A DNA stretch of 64,000 nt from Maribacter thermophilus. GTDB taxonomy: Bacteria > Bacteroidota > Bacteroidia > Flavobacteriales > Flavobacteriaceae. The notes under the pieces were generated by a model, which saw nothing but the letters and a program-made list of their open reading frames with translations, was not told the DNA's origin and searched no databases. The position numbers and the translations under genes were made by a program. Positions 36,361-43,968 of this stretch are shown here, one piece after another (position 1 is the stretch's first letter; each line of letters opens with the position of its first letter). The DNA is taken from contig NZ_LDAS01000001.1 in the NCBI RefSeq assembly GCF_001020565.1, positions 3,124,520 through 3,188,519 of the forward strand. The letters run 5' to 3'.

Positions 36361-37125
36361 TTATTCGAATTTCTTTAGTTGAAGTTGTTGTCCATCAAAC
36401 TCGGCATAGGTGTAATAATGTATCCAATCGCCGGTATTGGTGTATTTTGATGTTTGAGAAAGGTTTATCTCTAAAGGTAAATGGCGATGCCCAAAGATAA
36501 AATGGTCATAGTGCCGCGTTTCCAATTTTCGTTTGGCATATTGTACCAACCATTCTTTATCCTCCCCCAAGAATTTGGCGTCTTCATCACCGGAAATCAA
36601 TTTGTTCTTAACAGAGAAGTATTGCGCCAATCGTACGCCCAGATCTGGGTGAAGCCACCTAAAGAACCACTTGGCGACTGGGTTGGTAAAAACTTTCTTC
36701 ATTCTTTTGTAACCCTTGTCATGGGGCCCTAGGCCATCACCGTGGCCAATAAAAAAAGAGACTCCATTAATTAGATATTGCTGTGGTCTGTGAAATACGG
36801 GGATATTAAGTTCTTCTTCAAAATAGCCGTTCATCCAAAGATCATGGTTGCCCACAAAATAGAAAATAGGGATTCCTGCATCTGACAATTCCGCCAATTT
36901 GCCGAAGGTTCTGGTAAAACCCTTTGGTACTACAGTTTTGTATTCGAACCAAAAATCAAAAAGATCGCCCAACAAAAAGATTGCACCGGCATCGTACTTT
37001 ATTTGCTCTAGCCATGCAACAAACTTTTTTTCTCTCGGAAAACTTTTGTCCATGGTGGGCGCTCCCAAGTGGTTGTCACTGGCAAAATATACTTTTTTTC
37101 CTTCTGGGAGTTTTATTGTAGTCAT
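36361..37125 (-). CDS. lpxH: UDP-2,3-diacylglucosamine diphosphatase (LpxH type)
   Basis: 254 residues from the ATG that starts MTTIKLPEGKKVYFASDNHLG; a start six codons upstream is possible. Calcineurin-type metallophosphoesterase motifs occur in order: ASDNHLG, GDLFDFWFE, GNHD, GHGDGLG and GHRHLP, all supplying metal ligands. It hydrolyses UDP-2,3-diacylglucosamine in lipid A synthesis, in line with Bacteroidota LpxH. It is 27 bp downstream of the queD-like gene on the same strand. Confidence 0.9.
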   Translation of the reverse strand: MTTIKLPEGKKVYFASDNHLGAPTMDKSFPREKKFVAWLEQIKYDAGAIFLLGDLFDFWFEYKTVVPKGFTRTFGKLAELSDAGIPIFYFVGNHDLWMNGYFEEELNIPVFHRPQQYLINGVSFFIGHGDGLGPHDKGYKRMKKVFTNPVAKWFFRWLHPDLGVRLAQYFSVKNKLISGDEDAKFLGEDKEWLVQYAKRKLETRHYDHFIFGHRHLPLEINLSQTSKYTNTGDWIHYYTYAEFDGQQLQLKKFE

Positions 37126-37152
37126 GGTGGATAAAGATAGCAAATGTTACCC

Positions 37153-37602
37153 TTAATTGTCGCTGGCGAACCACTCGGCAAAAGAGGAATCGGTTTCCTG
37201 TAGTTTTAGTGAAAAAAGCTGAATGTTCTCTGGAAGCCGTGCTTTTATCTTGGCCGCAAAATCAATGACCATATTTTCACTAGTGGGTTGGTAGTCTGCT
37301 AAAATCACATTGTGCCCCCTGTCCGTAAGTTCTTTGGCGAGTTCTATGTGGGGTGTGTTCTTATTGAATACGGTAGCGTGGTCATAGACATCCACGATCT
37401 CTTCTTTAACGATTTTTTTAAGGTCGCCAAAATCTATTACCATGCCCAACTTTACATGCGATACATCTGTTATGGGTTTGCCTATTACCGTTACAGAAAG
37501 CTTATAACTATGCCCGTGTACATTTCTACATTTTCCATCATAACCATATAAAGCATGTCCGGTCTCAAAATTGAACTGCTTCGTAATACGAATCTTGCTC
37601 AT
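37153..37602 (-). CDS. queD: 6-pyruvoyltetrahydropterin/6-carboxytetrahydropterin synthase
   Basis: 149 residues. The zinc site is visible as NFETGHALYGY plus NVHGHSYKL, three His residues as in QueD/PTPS. The catalytic Cys is in DGKCRNVHGH. A conserved ENMVIDFAAKI region binds the pterin. It probably makes 6-carboxytetrahydropterin for queuosine or a tetrahydropterin cofactor. It lies upstream of lpxH on the same strand. Confidence 0.92.
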   Translation of the reverse strand: MSKIRITKQFNFETGHALYGYDGKCRNVHGHSYKLSVTVIGKPITDVSHVKLGMVIDFGDLKKIVKEEIVDVYDHATVFNKNTPHIELAKELTDRGHNVILADYQPTSENMVIDFAAKIKARLPENIQLFSLKLQETDSSFAEWFASDN

Positions 37603-37659
37603 AGCATTTAATTATGGGGCAAAGGTAGCGAAACTTTGAAAGGATTTATAGGGAAGAAG

Positions 37660-38085
37660 TTAATCTAGAACAATCTCGGTTGGCCCTGAAATTAGTTTTA
37701 CATGGCAACAATCTGCACCTACTGCAAAATTTTGGTCTACAACGACTTTATTAGAAATATATCCTTTAAAAGAAATAGTGGTTTCCGAATTTTGATATTG
37801 CTCCCGGTACTTGTCGCTAAAAATAGGGTAGAGTCCCTGTTCTTTATAATATTGATACTCAGAATCGTTGTGGTTTACCGTGAGGTTTTTGCCCGTTGTG
37901 GTATCTATTACTTCAAAACTATCGAGTGCAATAATATCTCCTGAGGTGTTTTTTATAGAAACGGTTAGGGTAACGTAAATTTCTGTGCATACGACCATTG
38001 CACATTCTTCCTGCACAGTTTCTTTATGGCCATTGCAGGCCATTATGAATAGAAAAAGTAGCGTTAAGGAGAGTCGTGCAAACAT
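37660..38085 (-). CDS. Predicted lipoprotein of unknown function
   Basis: 141 residues from the ATG starting MFARLSLTLLFLFIMACNG. The lipobox puts the lipidated Cys at residue 17; the longer open frame (17 extra codons) would bury the signal peptide. The mature part is beta-rich, with a C-terminal CC pair in GADCCHVKLISG and two Cys near the N-terminus (ECAMVVC), so two disulfides are possible. I do not recognise the family. Confidence 0.7.
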   Translation of the reverse strand: MFARLSLTLLFLFIMACNGHKETVQEECAMVVCTEIYVTLTVSIKNTSGDIIALDSFEVIDTTTGKNLTVNHNDSEYQYYKEQGLYPIFSDKYREQYQNSETTISFKGYISNKVVVDQNFAVGADCCHVKLISGPTEIVLD

Positions 38086-38139
38086 GTAATTGTTTATATA
38101 AAGATACACGAAACTTAAAAAGTTGCGTACGTTCACGGG

Positions 38140-38253
38140 TTACCTTTTATATTTTCGTCTGGCCCTTATCCTGTTTACAAAGTAGATGACCAAAACAAAA
38201 AGTGCTAGAATAGGAAAAACTAGATTACCGTTTAAAAATTGAAAGAACTCCAT
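38140..38253 (-). CDS. 37-residue single-span membrane protein
   Basis: A short open frame, MEFFQFLNGNLVFPILALFVLVIYFVNRIRARRKYKR (given in two parts: MEFFQFLNGNLVFPI, then a hydrophobic span LALFVLVIYFV, then the basic tail NRIRARRKYKR). One predicted membrane helix and a strongly basic, cytoplasm-side C-terminus follow the positive-inside rule. The start is preceded by an A/T-rich stretch typical for this phylum. It lies 37 bp after the enoyl-CoA hydratase gene's stop codon on the same strand, so it may be translated from the same mRNA. Function unknown; a chance ORF cannot be excluded. Confidence 0.5.
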   Translation of the reverse strand: MEFFQFLNGNLVFPILALFVLVIYFVNRIRARRKYKR

Positions 38254-38290
38254 AAAATTTATTTAGAAACAGAACGACCAGCTGTTTCGG

Positions 38291-39064
38291 TTATTGTTTG
38301 TTTTTAAATTTAGACAGGGCATTTTTGGTAAATTCGGACAAGGCGAGTTTACCAGTGATAGCAGCCCGTTGGGTAAGTAGCGATTGCCAATGATCGGTAT
38401 TTTCCCAAAGCACTTTTTTCCATTCCATTAGTCCTTCGGGGTTGTAACTGCTCATTTTATGGGTAAAGAAGTCCAACTCTTTGTCAAGCTCTTGAGTTGT
38501 TTCAAAAACCTTTGCAAAGAGACCTTTTTCTTGGGCCCAATATGCTGTTTTCCACTCTGTAGGTGCAAGTGACAGTTCTCCTAGGGCGGCTACACCGATT
38601 TTTCGTTCAACTGCCGGGGCTATTACCAATGGGGCGATACCTATACTAAGTTCAGAAAGTTTAATGGAGGCATTTACATTGGCGAATGCATAGTCGCAAG
38701 CCGCTACAAGGCCTACTCCGCCACCAACGGTTTTGCCGTGTACCCTGCCCACAATAATTTTCTTGCATTGGCGCATGGCATTTATGACATGGGCAAAGCC
38801 GCTAAAGAATGTTTTTGCCTCCTCAAAAGTAGATACTGCCAAAAGCTCATCGAACGAGGCGCCGGCACAGAAAGCCCTGTCCCCTTCAGATTTAAGAACA
38901 ATTAGGTTTACTTCTTCATTGTCAGATAGTTTTTCAAATTCTTTTGTAAGCCTGTCCAAAAGTTCGGACACAAAAGAATTGCTGGCAGGGTGGCCAAATT
39001 CTATTGTTGCCACCTTACCCTCGATTTTTGTATAAAGGCTACCGTTATCTCTATCTGTTCCCAT
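38291..39064 (-). CDS. Enoyl-CoA hydratase/isomerase family protein
   Basis: 257 residues. The oxyanion-hole segments are visible: GDRAFCAGASFDELLA and GKTVGGGVGLVAACDYAFA. The usual first catalytic Glu position is in SELSIGIAP. Crotonase-fold hydratases act in fatty-acid or amino-acid degradation. The CoA substrate cannot be predicted. It lies 21 bp after the MATE gene on the same strand and may form an operon with it. Confidence 0.87.
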   Translation of the reverse strand: MGTDRDNGSLYTKIEGKVATIEFGHPASNSFVSELLDRLTKEFEKLSDNEEVNLIVLKSEGDRAFCAGASFDELLAVSTFEEAKTFFSGFAHVINAMRQCKKIIVGRVHGKTVGGGVGLVAACDYAFANVNASIKLSELSIGIAPLVIAPAVERKIGVAALGELSLAPTEWKTAYWAQEKGLFAKVFETTQELDKELDFFTHKMSSYNPEGLMEWKKVLWENTDHWQSLLTQRAAITGKLALSEFTKNALSKFKNKQ

Positions 39065-39085
39065 GTACTTTTATTTTATTCAAAA

Positions 39086-40420
39086 TTAAGTGTTTTGTAA
39101 AAGTGGTCGAAACTTTCTCCTAAATTTCCAGACCAATGCGCCTCCCCTGATCAACATCCAGATGGTAAAAGCGACCCATATACCCGTTAACCCCCAATGT
39201 AAATATTTACCGAGGAACAGGGTGGGGACAAAGCCTAAAAAAGTGGCCGCCAATAAGGTGTTTCTAAGGTATTTCATTTCTCCAAGTCCTTTGAAAACAC
39301 CATCTAGGACAAAAGCAATGGTATTCATCGGAAGCCCTATTATGATGATGAAGAAAATACCATAAAAAGTCTCTAGTACTACATCTTCATTAGAAAATAG
39401 TGCTCCTATGGGCTTGTAGAATATAAATGAAGTGAGCATTAATACGAGACTAACATAAAGCCCATAAGTCACTATTTTTTTAGCCAAGAGCCAGAGACCG
39501 TCATAATTTTTTTCTCCAAGAAGTCTTCCTCCCATGATATTTCCTGCGGCTCCGTACCCGTCTATAAAAAATGCGGAAAAGAGCCAAAGGTTTATAGCTA
39601 TGGTATGTGCCCCGATATATTTTTCGCCAAGGGCCGTTGCCTCTCTAACAGCGAGGATAAGAGCGGTATTCAAGGCCAAGGCCCGTACAAAAAGGTTCAG
39701 GCTCATAACAACAAGTCTGCCCAGTTCTGGGTGCAACGGAAAGGTAAGCACCAAGCTTATATCCGTTTTTTTCCATAGAAGCCAAAAGGCCATAATGGCC
39801 ATGATCGCTTGCGAAATTAAACTGGCATAAGCGGCACCATCTAAATATAAGGGCTCTATAAAACCTTCTATGCCGTACACCAATATAAGGTCAAAGAGTA
39901 CATTTAATACAGCACCGGTAATGGCAATTACCATGGGCCAATAGGTGTTCTGCAACCCTCTAAAAATACCCATTACGGCGAAAACAAATAGCGTTAACGG
40001 AAAGCCCCATACCCTAATGGAATAATAACTGATACAGTATTCTAGAATTTTCCCGGTAGCATTTAAAAGCTCGAAAATCTCACGGATAATAAAAACGGTC
40101 GATAGCAATATTAGAATGCTCAGGGCAATGTTCAAGAAAATGGCTTGGGCGGGCAGGGTTTTTACTTCCTCTAGTTTGCCTGCTCCGAGGTATTGCGATA
40201 TAATTGCCGAAATAGCACTACGGGTCTGGCCTAGTACCCAAATTAGCATAGATAGAAAAGAGCCTACTATACCGGCCGCGGCCAAAGACTCCAGTCCGTC
40301 TACGGGAATATTTCCAACAATGGCCGTATCTGTGATCGATAACAATGGTTCCGCTATGCCCGCAATAGTGGCAGGTATGGCCAGGTTGTTTATGTTTTTA
40401 AAATTTACGGTAGTTTTCAA
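39086..40420 (-). CDS. MATE-family efflux transporter, DinF-like
   Basis: 444 residues, 12 membrane segments in two six-helix halves. The N-terminal segment SITDTAIVGNIPVDGLESLAAAG and the middle GIFRGLQNTYWPM are typical of DinF/MATE proteins that export cations or toxic organic compounds in exchange for Na+ or H+. Its stop-start spacing with the downstream crotonase gene is short; upstream it is 7 bp from the acetyltransferase gene on the same strand. Confidence 0.9.
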   Translation of the reverse strand: MKTTVNFKNINNLAIPATIAGIAEPLLSITDTAIVGNIPVDGLESLAAAGIVGSFLSMLIWVLGQTRSAISAIISQYLGAGKLEEVKTLPAQAIFLNIALSILILLSTVFIIREIFELLNATGKILEYCISYYSIRVWGFPLTLFVFAVMGIFRGLQNTYWPMVIAITGAVLNVLFDLILVYGIEGFIEPLYLDGAAYASLISQAIMAIMAFWLLWKKTDISLVLTFPLHPELGRLVVMSLNLFVRALALNTALILAVREATALGEKYIGAHTIAINLWLFSAFFIDGYGAAGNIMGGRLLGEKNYDGLWLLAKKIVTYGLYVSLVLMLTSFIFYKPIGALFSNEDVVLETFYGIFFIIIIGLPMNTIAFVLDGVFKGLGEMKYLRNTLLAATFLGFVPTLFLGKYLHWGLTGIWVAFTIWMLIRGGALVWKFRRKFRPLLQNT

Positions 40421-40427
40421 TGTAGGC

Positions 40428-40928
40428 CTAGACTATAAGTTCATAGCAATGAAAAGGGTGTTTGCTCTGTTGGGGAAAATAAACATCTCCCAGTTTTTGA
40501 TAGCCCCTGGTTTCATAAAACTTTTGGTTTCTTTTATTTTGGCTAAAGGTATCCAACCGAACAGAAACAAAATTGTTCTTTATTGCATAATCTTCTGCAA
40601 ATGTCATTAACTGTTGGGCAAAACCCTTGCCTTGAAAAGAAGGGTGCACCGCCAATCTGTGAATATAGATGTTTTTAAGATTTGGGGTCAACCATGAGAT
40701 ATGTTTATATTCCTCGTCCATTAATGTGGAGATTACGATAACCCCTATAATTTGGTTTTCATGTTCCAGAACATATAGTTCATTTCGTTCAACATCAATC
40801 ATAAATTTCGATTTAGAGGGATATGAAGTGGTCCATTGGTAGATGTTTTTAGACTCCATATGTTTTCTACATGCATCTGTAACTAATAAAATGTCTTCAA
40901 TTTCCGACAACTTTGCAGGCCTAATCAT
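40428..40928 (-). CDS. GNAT-family N-acetyltransferase
   Basis: 166 residues from the ATG starting MIRPAKLSEIEDILLVTDACR; the longer open frame runs across the neighbouring promoter and I reject it. The acetyl-CoA loop is VHPSFQGKGFAQQLM, and NFVSVRLDTFSQNKRNQKFYETRGY matches motif B. It transfers acetyl groups to an unknown amine. It precedes the MATE gene by 7 bp and is divergent from a universal-stress gene. Confidence 0.87.
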   Translation of the reverse strand: MIRPAKLSEIEDILLVTDACRKHMESKNIYQWTTSYPSKSKFMIDVERNELYVLEHENQIIGVIVISTLMDEEYKHISWLTPNLKNIYIHRLAVHPSFQGKGFAQQLMTFAEDYAIKNNFVSVRLDTFSQNKRNQKFYETRGYQKLGDVYFPQQSKHPFHCYELIV

Positions 40929-40969
40929 AAAATAATATTTTAAAATTGTAAATTTAGAGTAATAACCAA

Positions 40970-41001
40970 CAAATTTATCATGAAGAATATTCTTGTACCA
41001 A
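40970..41001 (-). promoter_or_regulatory. Candidate Bacteroidota promoter for the acetyltransferase gene
   Basis: On the minus strand, TAAATTTG (40970-40977) with TTG at 40999-41001, spacer 21 bp. It starts inside the divergent uspA-like coding sequence, so the two genes' start regions overlap. Confidence 0.4.
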
Positions 41002-41777
41002 TAGGAACATCTAAAGAAGCCAAAGCAACCCTTCAATATGCTGTTGATTTTGCAACCGATTTTGGGGCAAATGTGTATGTAATGGAAGTATTTAACGCTA
41101 CGGCAAAAACAGGAACCCTGTCCAATGTTTCAGAAAAACTAGCAGCTAGCGGTAAGGAACGTCTTAAAGAGGTCATAAATGAGATAGACCCTAAAAAAAT
41201 AGCGATTAAAATAGCCTCTTTTAACGGGGAGCTGGTAGATGGGCTAAAGGACATAGATAAAAACCTAGGTATCGATTTAATTATTTTGGCCCCTAGAAGC
41301 AATGATATACAAGAAGAACTGTATTTAGGATATACATCTGGTCGAATTGTAAAACAAACCAACATACCAACACTTGTAGTGCCAAAAGGCACAAAATATA
41401 CCACCTTTAAAAATGTATTGGTGGCCTTTAAATCGGGTATTTTGAAACGAAAGAGAATACTGGATCCATTGGTGTCCATTACAAGAAAACATAGATCTGA
41501 GGTCAACTTATTACTAGTTAAAACACCTGGATATTCAGATGACGACCTAAAGGTAAATACGGCATTGATGGATATAAGTTCTCAACTTACCATTTCTGAA
41601 AATGCGACTACCTATTTAGGGGTTTTAGAACATTTTCAATCAAAACAACCAGATTTGTTATGTGTGTTTAGAAGAAAGAGAGGTTTCTTCAAAAAACTTT
41701 GGGAAAAGAGCACCATTTTAAAATCTGAATTTTCTGTACCCATCCCCGTTTTGATATTAAGTACGAAGAAAGATTAA
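40980..41777 (+). CDS. Universal stress protein, UspA family (two-domain)
   Basis: 265 residues, two consecutive USP domains (about 1-140 and 150-265). The first starts with KNILVPIGTSKEAKATLQYAVDFA and ends TSGRIVKQTNIPTLVVPKGT; the second lacks a clean ATP-binding G-2x-G-9x-G pattern. This tandem form is common in Bacteroidota. It may help during stress or starvation. A single transcription unit up to the tRNA is possible but unlikely because the tRNA has its own promoter. Confidence 0.85.
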   Translation: MKNILVPIGTSKEAKATLQYAVDFATDFGANVYVMEVFNATAKTGTLSNVSEKLAASGKERLKEVINEIDPKKIAIKIASFNGELVDGLKDIDKNLGIDLIILAPRSNDIQEELYLGYTSGRIVKQTNIPTLVVPKGTKYTTFKNVLVAFKSGILKRKRILDPLVSITRKHRSEVNLLLVKTPGYSDDDLKVNTALMDISSQLTISENATTYLGVLEHFQSKQPDLLCVFRRKRGFFKKLWEKSTILKSEFSVPIPVLILSTKKD

Positions 41778-41785
41778 GATGTATT

Positions 41786-41815
41786 TTGATAGGTTCAAAA
41801 AATGTATTTCCTTTG
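41786..41815 (+). promoter_or_regulatory. Candidate promoter for tRNA-Ala
   Basis: TTG at 41786-41788 (inside TTTTG), 19-bp spacer, then TTCCTTTG at 41808-41815, one base off the TAnnTTTG consensus. The tRNA starts 15 bp downstream. Confidence 0.5.
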
Positions 41816-41829
41816 ACGTTCCAAAAAAA

Positions 41830-41903
41830 GGGGGATTAGCTCAGTTGGCTAGAGCGCTTGCCTGGCAGGCAAGAGGTCACCGGTTCGAATCCGGTATTCT
41901 CCA
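41830..41903 (+). tRNA. tRNA-Ala(GGC)
   Basis: A full cloverleaf: acceptor arms GGGGGAT / ATTCTCC, D arm GCTC..GAGC, anticodon loop CTGGCAG between CTTGC and GCAAG (anticodon GGC, reading GCC/GCU), T arm ACCGG-TTCGAAT-CCGGT, discriminator A. The third acceptor pair is G3-U70, the alanine identity signal. The CCA end is not encoded. Overlapping open frames in this stretch are artefacts of the tRNA. Confidence 0.97.
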
Positions 41904-41905
41904 CG

Positions 41906-41940
41906 TAAAGGCTTCCAAGAAATTGGGAGCCTTTTTGTTT
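41906..41940 (+). terminator. Intrinsic terminator after tRNA-Ala
   Basis: Stem AAAGGCTTCCAA / TTGGGAGCCTTT with a short AGAAA-type loop and a T-rich tail, 3 bp after the tRNA. The next 220 bp hold the marR regulatory region. Confidence 0.75.
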
Positions 41941-42107
41941 TGTCTTTGTTCGTTGCACATACACTTTATAAGACAGTATATTCGTTTTAAACAAGACTAT
42001 TTATTTTATTTCTCGTATCAACATCTATAGTAGACCTGCCTTAGCTGTTTTATCCTTTAATACTATAATTTAACAAAAAGAGAGATATTAATTAGGACTT
42101 AAAAACA

Positions 42108-42117
42108 TAACCGGTTA
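42108..42117. promoter_or_regulatory. Upstream MarR-type half operator (TAACCGGTTA)
   Basis: A 10-bp perfect palindrome within ACATAACCGGTTA. It shares the ACATAACC / GGTTA core with the larger operator about 39 bp downstream, suggesting a second site for the same dimer. Confidence 0.55.
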
Positions 42118-42140
42118 ATTATTTATTATAAATTTATATA

Positions 42141-42162
42141 TTTACATAACCAGTTATGTAAA
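42141..42162. promoter_or_regulatory. MarR-type operator at the start codon
   Basis: Perfect inverted repeat, arms TTTACATAAC and GTTATGTAAA around CA. It ends one base before the marR ATG and overlaps or follows two possible -7 boxes (TAAATTTA at 42129-42136, TATATTTA at 42137-42144). It is the layout expected for autorepression by a MarR dimer. Confidence 0.7.
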
Positions 42163-42163
42163 T

Positions 42164-42634
42164 ATGGAACAATATCAATACCTAACTTTTACAGCACGTC
42201 TAAAAAGAATAAGTGACAGTTTACTGTATGGAGCAAAGGACCTATACAAAACCTTGAACCTTGAAATAGAACCAAATTGGCACTTGGTATTTCTTTTATT
42301 TAAAGAAAAAAACACCCTTACGATTACCGAAATAGCGGAGAATATTAAAATATCACAACCTGGGGTTATCAAAATTGTAAACAAGATGAAGGCGAAAGAC
42401 TACCTAAAAGCCGAAACGGATAAAAGAGACCACCGAATACAGTTACTTAAACTTACGACAAAAGCGAAAAAAGAATTACCCAAGCTCGATAAGGTTTGGT
42501 TTGCCGGAGAAAAAACAATTAAAGAACTGTTGGATAACAATACTGATATATTTGACCAATTGGATAAAATAGAGAATGCTATCGCCGAATCGAATTATAA
42601 GGACAGAACTTTAATTCATTTAAAGAATGGTTAA
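42164..42634 (+). CDS. MarR-family transcriptional regulator
   Basis: 156 residues. Winged-helix region: LTITEIAENIKISQPGVIKIVNKMKAKDYLKAETDKRDHRIQLLKLT (cited in parts: ISQPGVIKIVNKM is the recognition helix; KRDHRIQLLKLT the wing). N- and C-terminal helices form the dimer. It probably represses its own operon through the palindromes upstream. Its 3' end overlaps the start of a frameshifted small membrane gene by 8 bp. Confidence 0.87.
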   Translation: MEQYQYLTFTARLKRISDSLLYGAKDLYKTLNLEIEPNWHLVFLLFKEKNTLTITEIAENIKISQPGVIKIVNKMKAKDYLKAETDKRDHRIQLLKLTTKAKKELPKLDKVWFAGEKTIKELLDNNTDIFDQLDKIENAIAESNYKDRTLIHLKNG

Positions 42635-42829
42635 TCTATTTGGTTTTTCGGCTCTTGGCGTTGCTTTATATGCTTTATCCAATAAGAACATTATAAAGTT
42701 AAGAACATGGCACTTTATTTCCAGTGTTATGTATATTGTTTTGCAATAGGCGCCATGTCTGTTGTGGTCGGAGCCGTTTTGTATTGTTTTATTCACGGTT
42801 ATCATATCTACAATAAAAAAACTTACACA
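42627..42829 (+). pseudogene. Frameshifted small membrane protein
   Basis: The frame beginning MVNLFGFSALGVALYALSNK and KLRTWHFISSVMYIV stops at TAG (42747-42749). The neighbouring frame continues the same hydrophobic pattern (AIGAMSVVVGAVLYCFIHGYHIYNK) with no gap. Inserting one T in the GTTTTG run joins them into a ~66-residue protein with about three membrane spans, resembling small YgjV/CBU_0592-type membrane proteins. The gene overlaps marR by 8 bp, so it was probably translated with it. A sequencing error in the T-run would also explain it. Beyond residue ~66 the restored frame runs into the acetyltransferase without a stop. Confidence 0.6.
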
Positions 42830-43309
42830 ATGATAAGAAAGGCGACGAGAAATGATTATAAGGCAGTATGGGAAATATTCTCGCAGGTGATCGCTACTGG
42901 TGACACCTATGTATTTAGCCCTGACACCGCTGAAAAAGATATTCAGGAACATTGGTTTGCCGATTATATGAATACGTTCGTATTTGAAGAGAACGGCAAA
43001 ATTTTGGGTACTTATATAATAAAACCTAATCAGATAGATCTAGGAAACCATATTGCCAATTGCAGTTATATGGTACACCCCAATGCGCAAGGAAAAGGAA
43101 TAGGAAGACAATTATGCGAACATTCGTTGAAGTTTGCCAAAGAGAATAACTTTTTGGCCATTCAGTTTAACATTGTAGTAAGCACCAATAAAAGTGCCGT
43201 CGAACTTTGGAAAAAGTATGGCTTTAAAATTATAGGAACTACACCCAATGGATTTAGACATAGTACACTGGGCTTGGTAGACACCTATATTATGTACAAG
43301 CCGTTATAA
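42830..43309 (+). CDS. GNAT-family N-acetyltransferase
   Basis: 159 residues from the ATG starting MIRKATRNDYKAVWEIFSQV. I reject the longer open frame, whose first 41 codons belong to the broken membrane gene. The acetyl-CoA loop is HPNAQGKGIGRQLCEHS and motif B is SAVELWKKYGFKIIG. The substrate is unknown. It is the third gene of the marR cluster. Confidence 0.85.
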   Translation: MIRKATRNDYKAVWEIFSQVIATGDTYVFSPDTAEKDIQEHWFADYMNTFVFEENGKILGTYIIKPNQIDLGNHIANCSYMVHPNAQGKGIGRQLCEHSLKFAKENNFLAIQFNIVVSTNKSAVELWKKYGFKIIGTTPNGFRHSTLGLVDTYIMYKPL

Positions 43310-43407
43310 ATTATATCTGAAAAGGGGGCGCTTACACAAACGAGATTTGATGCTGTTTTGGGATCGAGATAGATATTTTTTAATGAGTTCGATGTTAAAA
43401 TTAATTA

Positions 43408-43421
43408 GGACAAATTAGTCC
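43408..43421. promoter_or_regulatory. Operator-like dyad before the Rrf2 gene
   Basis: GGACAAATTAGTCC, 14 nt, arms GGACAA / TAGTCC with one mismatch. It overlaps the expected -33 region of a promoter with TATCTTTG at 43438-43445. The same element recurs before the ric gene. Confidence 0.65.
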
Positions 43422-43437
43422 GAATTAAAAAATAGTA

Positions 43438-43445
43438 TATCTTTG
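43438..43445 (+). promoter_or_regulatory. -7 promoter box of the Rrf2 gene
   Basis: TATCTTTG fits TAnnTTTG exactly and lies 22 bp before the start codon. No TTG is at the matching -33 distance; the dyad at 43408-43421 occupies that place. Confidence 0.55.
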
Positions 43446-43467
43446 TAATGTAAAACCTAGAGAATGT

Positions 43468-43902
43468 ATGTTTTCAAAAGCATGTGAGTACGGTATTAGG
43501 GCATCAATCTATATAGCATCACAATCGCTAGAGGGTACACGTGTGAGTTTAAAGGAAATTGCCGAAAAAATTGATTCTCCAGTGGCTTTTACGGCCAAAG
43601 TTTTACAACAGTTATCTAAAAATAAAATTATAGAGTCCGTAAAGGGATCGTCTGGCGGTTTTGAGATTTCAAAAAATAATATTTTACGTATAAAACTTTC
43701 TCAAATTGTATATGCCATAGACGGTAACAATGTGTACGAAGGTTGTGGGCTAGGACTCAAGAGATGTAATGCTAAAGAACCTTGCCCTGTTCACAATAGG
43801 TTTGTTGAGATTCGTGCCGAGTTAAAGAATATGTTGGAAAGCACCACCTTATATGATATGACCATGGGGCTAGAGCAAGGACTAACCTATTTGCGACGCT
43901 AA
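43468..43902 (+). CDS. Rrf2-family regulator, NsrR/IscR-like
   Basis: 144 residues. N-terminal winged helix (SLKEIAEKIDSPVAFTAKVLQQL) and three cysteines in the Fe-S loop: Cys93, Cys100 and Cys106 (C-x6-C-x5-C), as in IscR and NsrR. Such proteins bind a [2Fe-2S] or [4Fe-4S] cluster and sense NO or cluster status. It directly precedes ric. Both have the same 14-nt dyad upstream, so it most likely represses ric and itself until NO or oxidants damage the cluster. IscR-type function is the alternative. Confidence 0.87.
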   Translation: MFSKACEYGIRASIYIASQSLEGTRVSLKEIAEKIDSPVAFTAKVLQQLSKNKIIESVKGSSGGFEISKNNILRIKLSQIVYAIDGNNVYEGCGLGLKRCNAKEPCPVHNRFVEIRAELKNMLESTTLYDMTMGLEQGLTYLRR

Positions 43903-43922
43903 AAAAAATTTAAAATTAAATC

Positions 43923-43936
43923 GGACAAAATTGTCC
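43923..43936. promoter_or_regulatory. Operator-like dyad before ric
   Basis: GGACAAAATTGTCC, perfect arms GGACAA / TTGTCC with a 2-nt centre, 33 bp before the ric start codon. Read in the opposite sense, the site before the Rrf2 gene shares CGGAC-N6-GTCCTA with it. Confidence 0.7.
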
Positions 43937-43968
43937 TAGTTTATGTACTAACAATAAATAGACAGATT

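Noticed and set aside
41779-42030. An 83-codon open frame over the tRNA gene
   Set aside because: It reads straight through tRNA-Ala; its LAQLARALAWQARGHRFESG stretch is the well-known translation artefact of a tRNA.
42707-42829. Upstream extension of the acetyltransferase by 41 codons
   Set aside because: Those residues belong to the frameshifted membrane gene; the GNAT fold begins at MIRKATRNDY.
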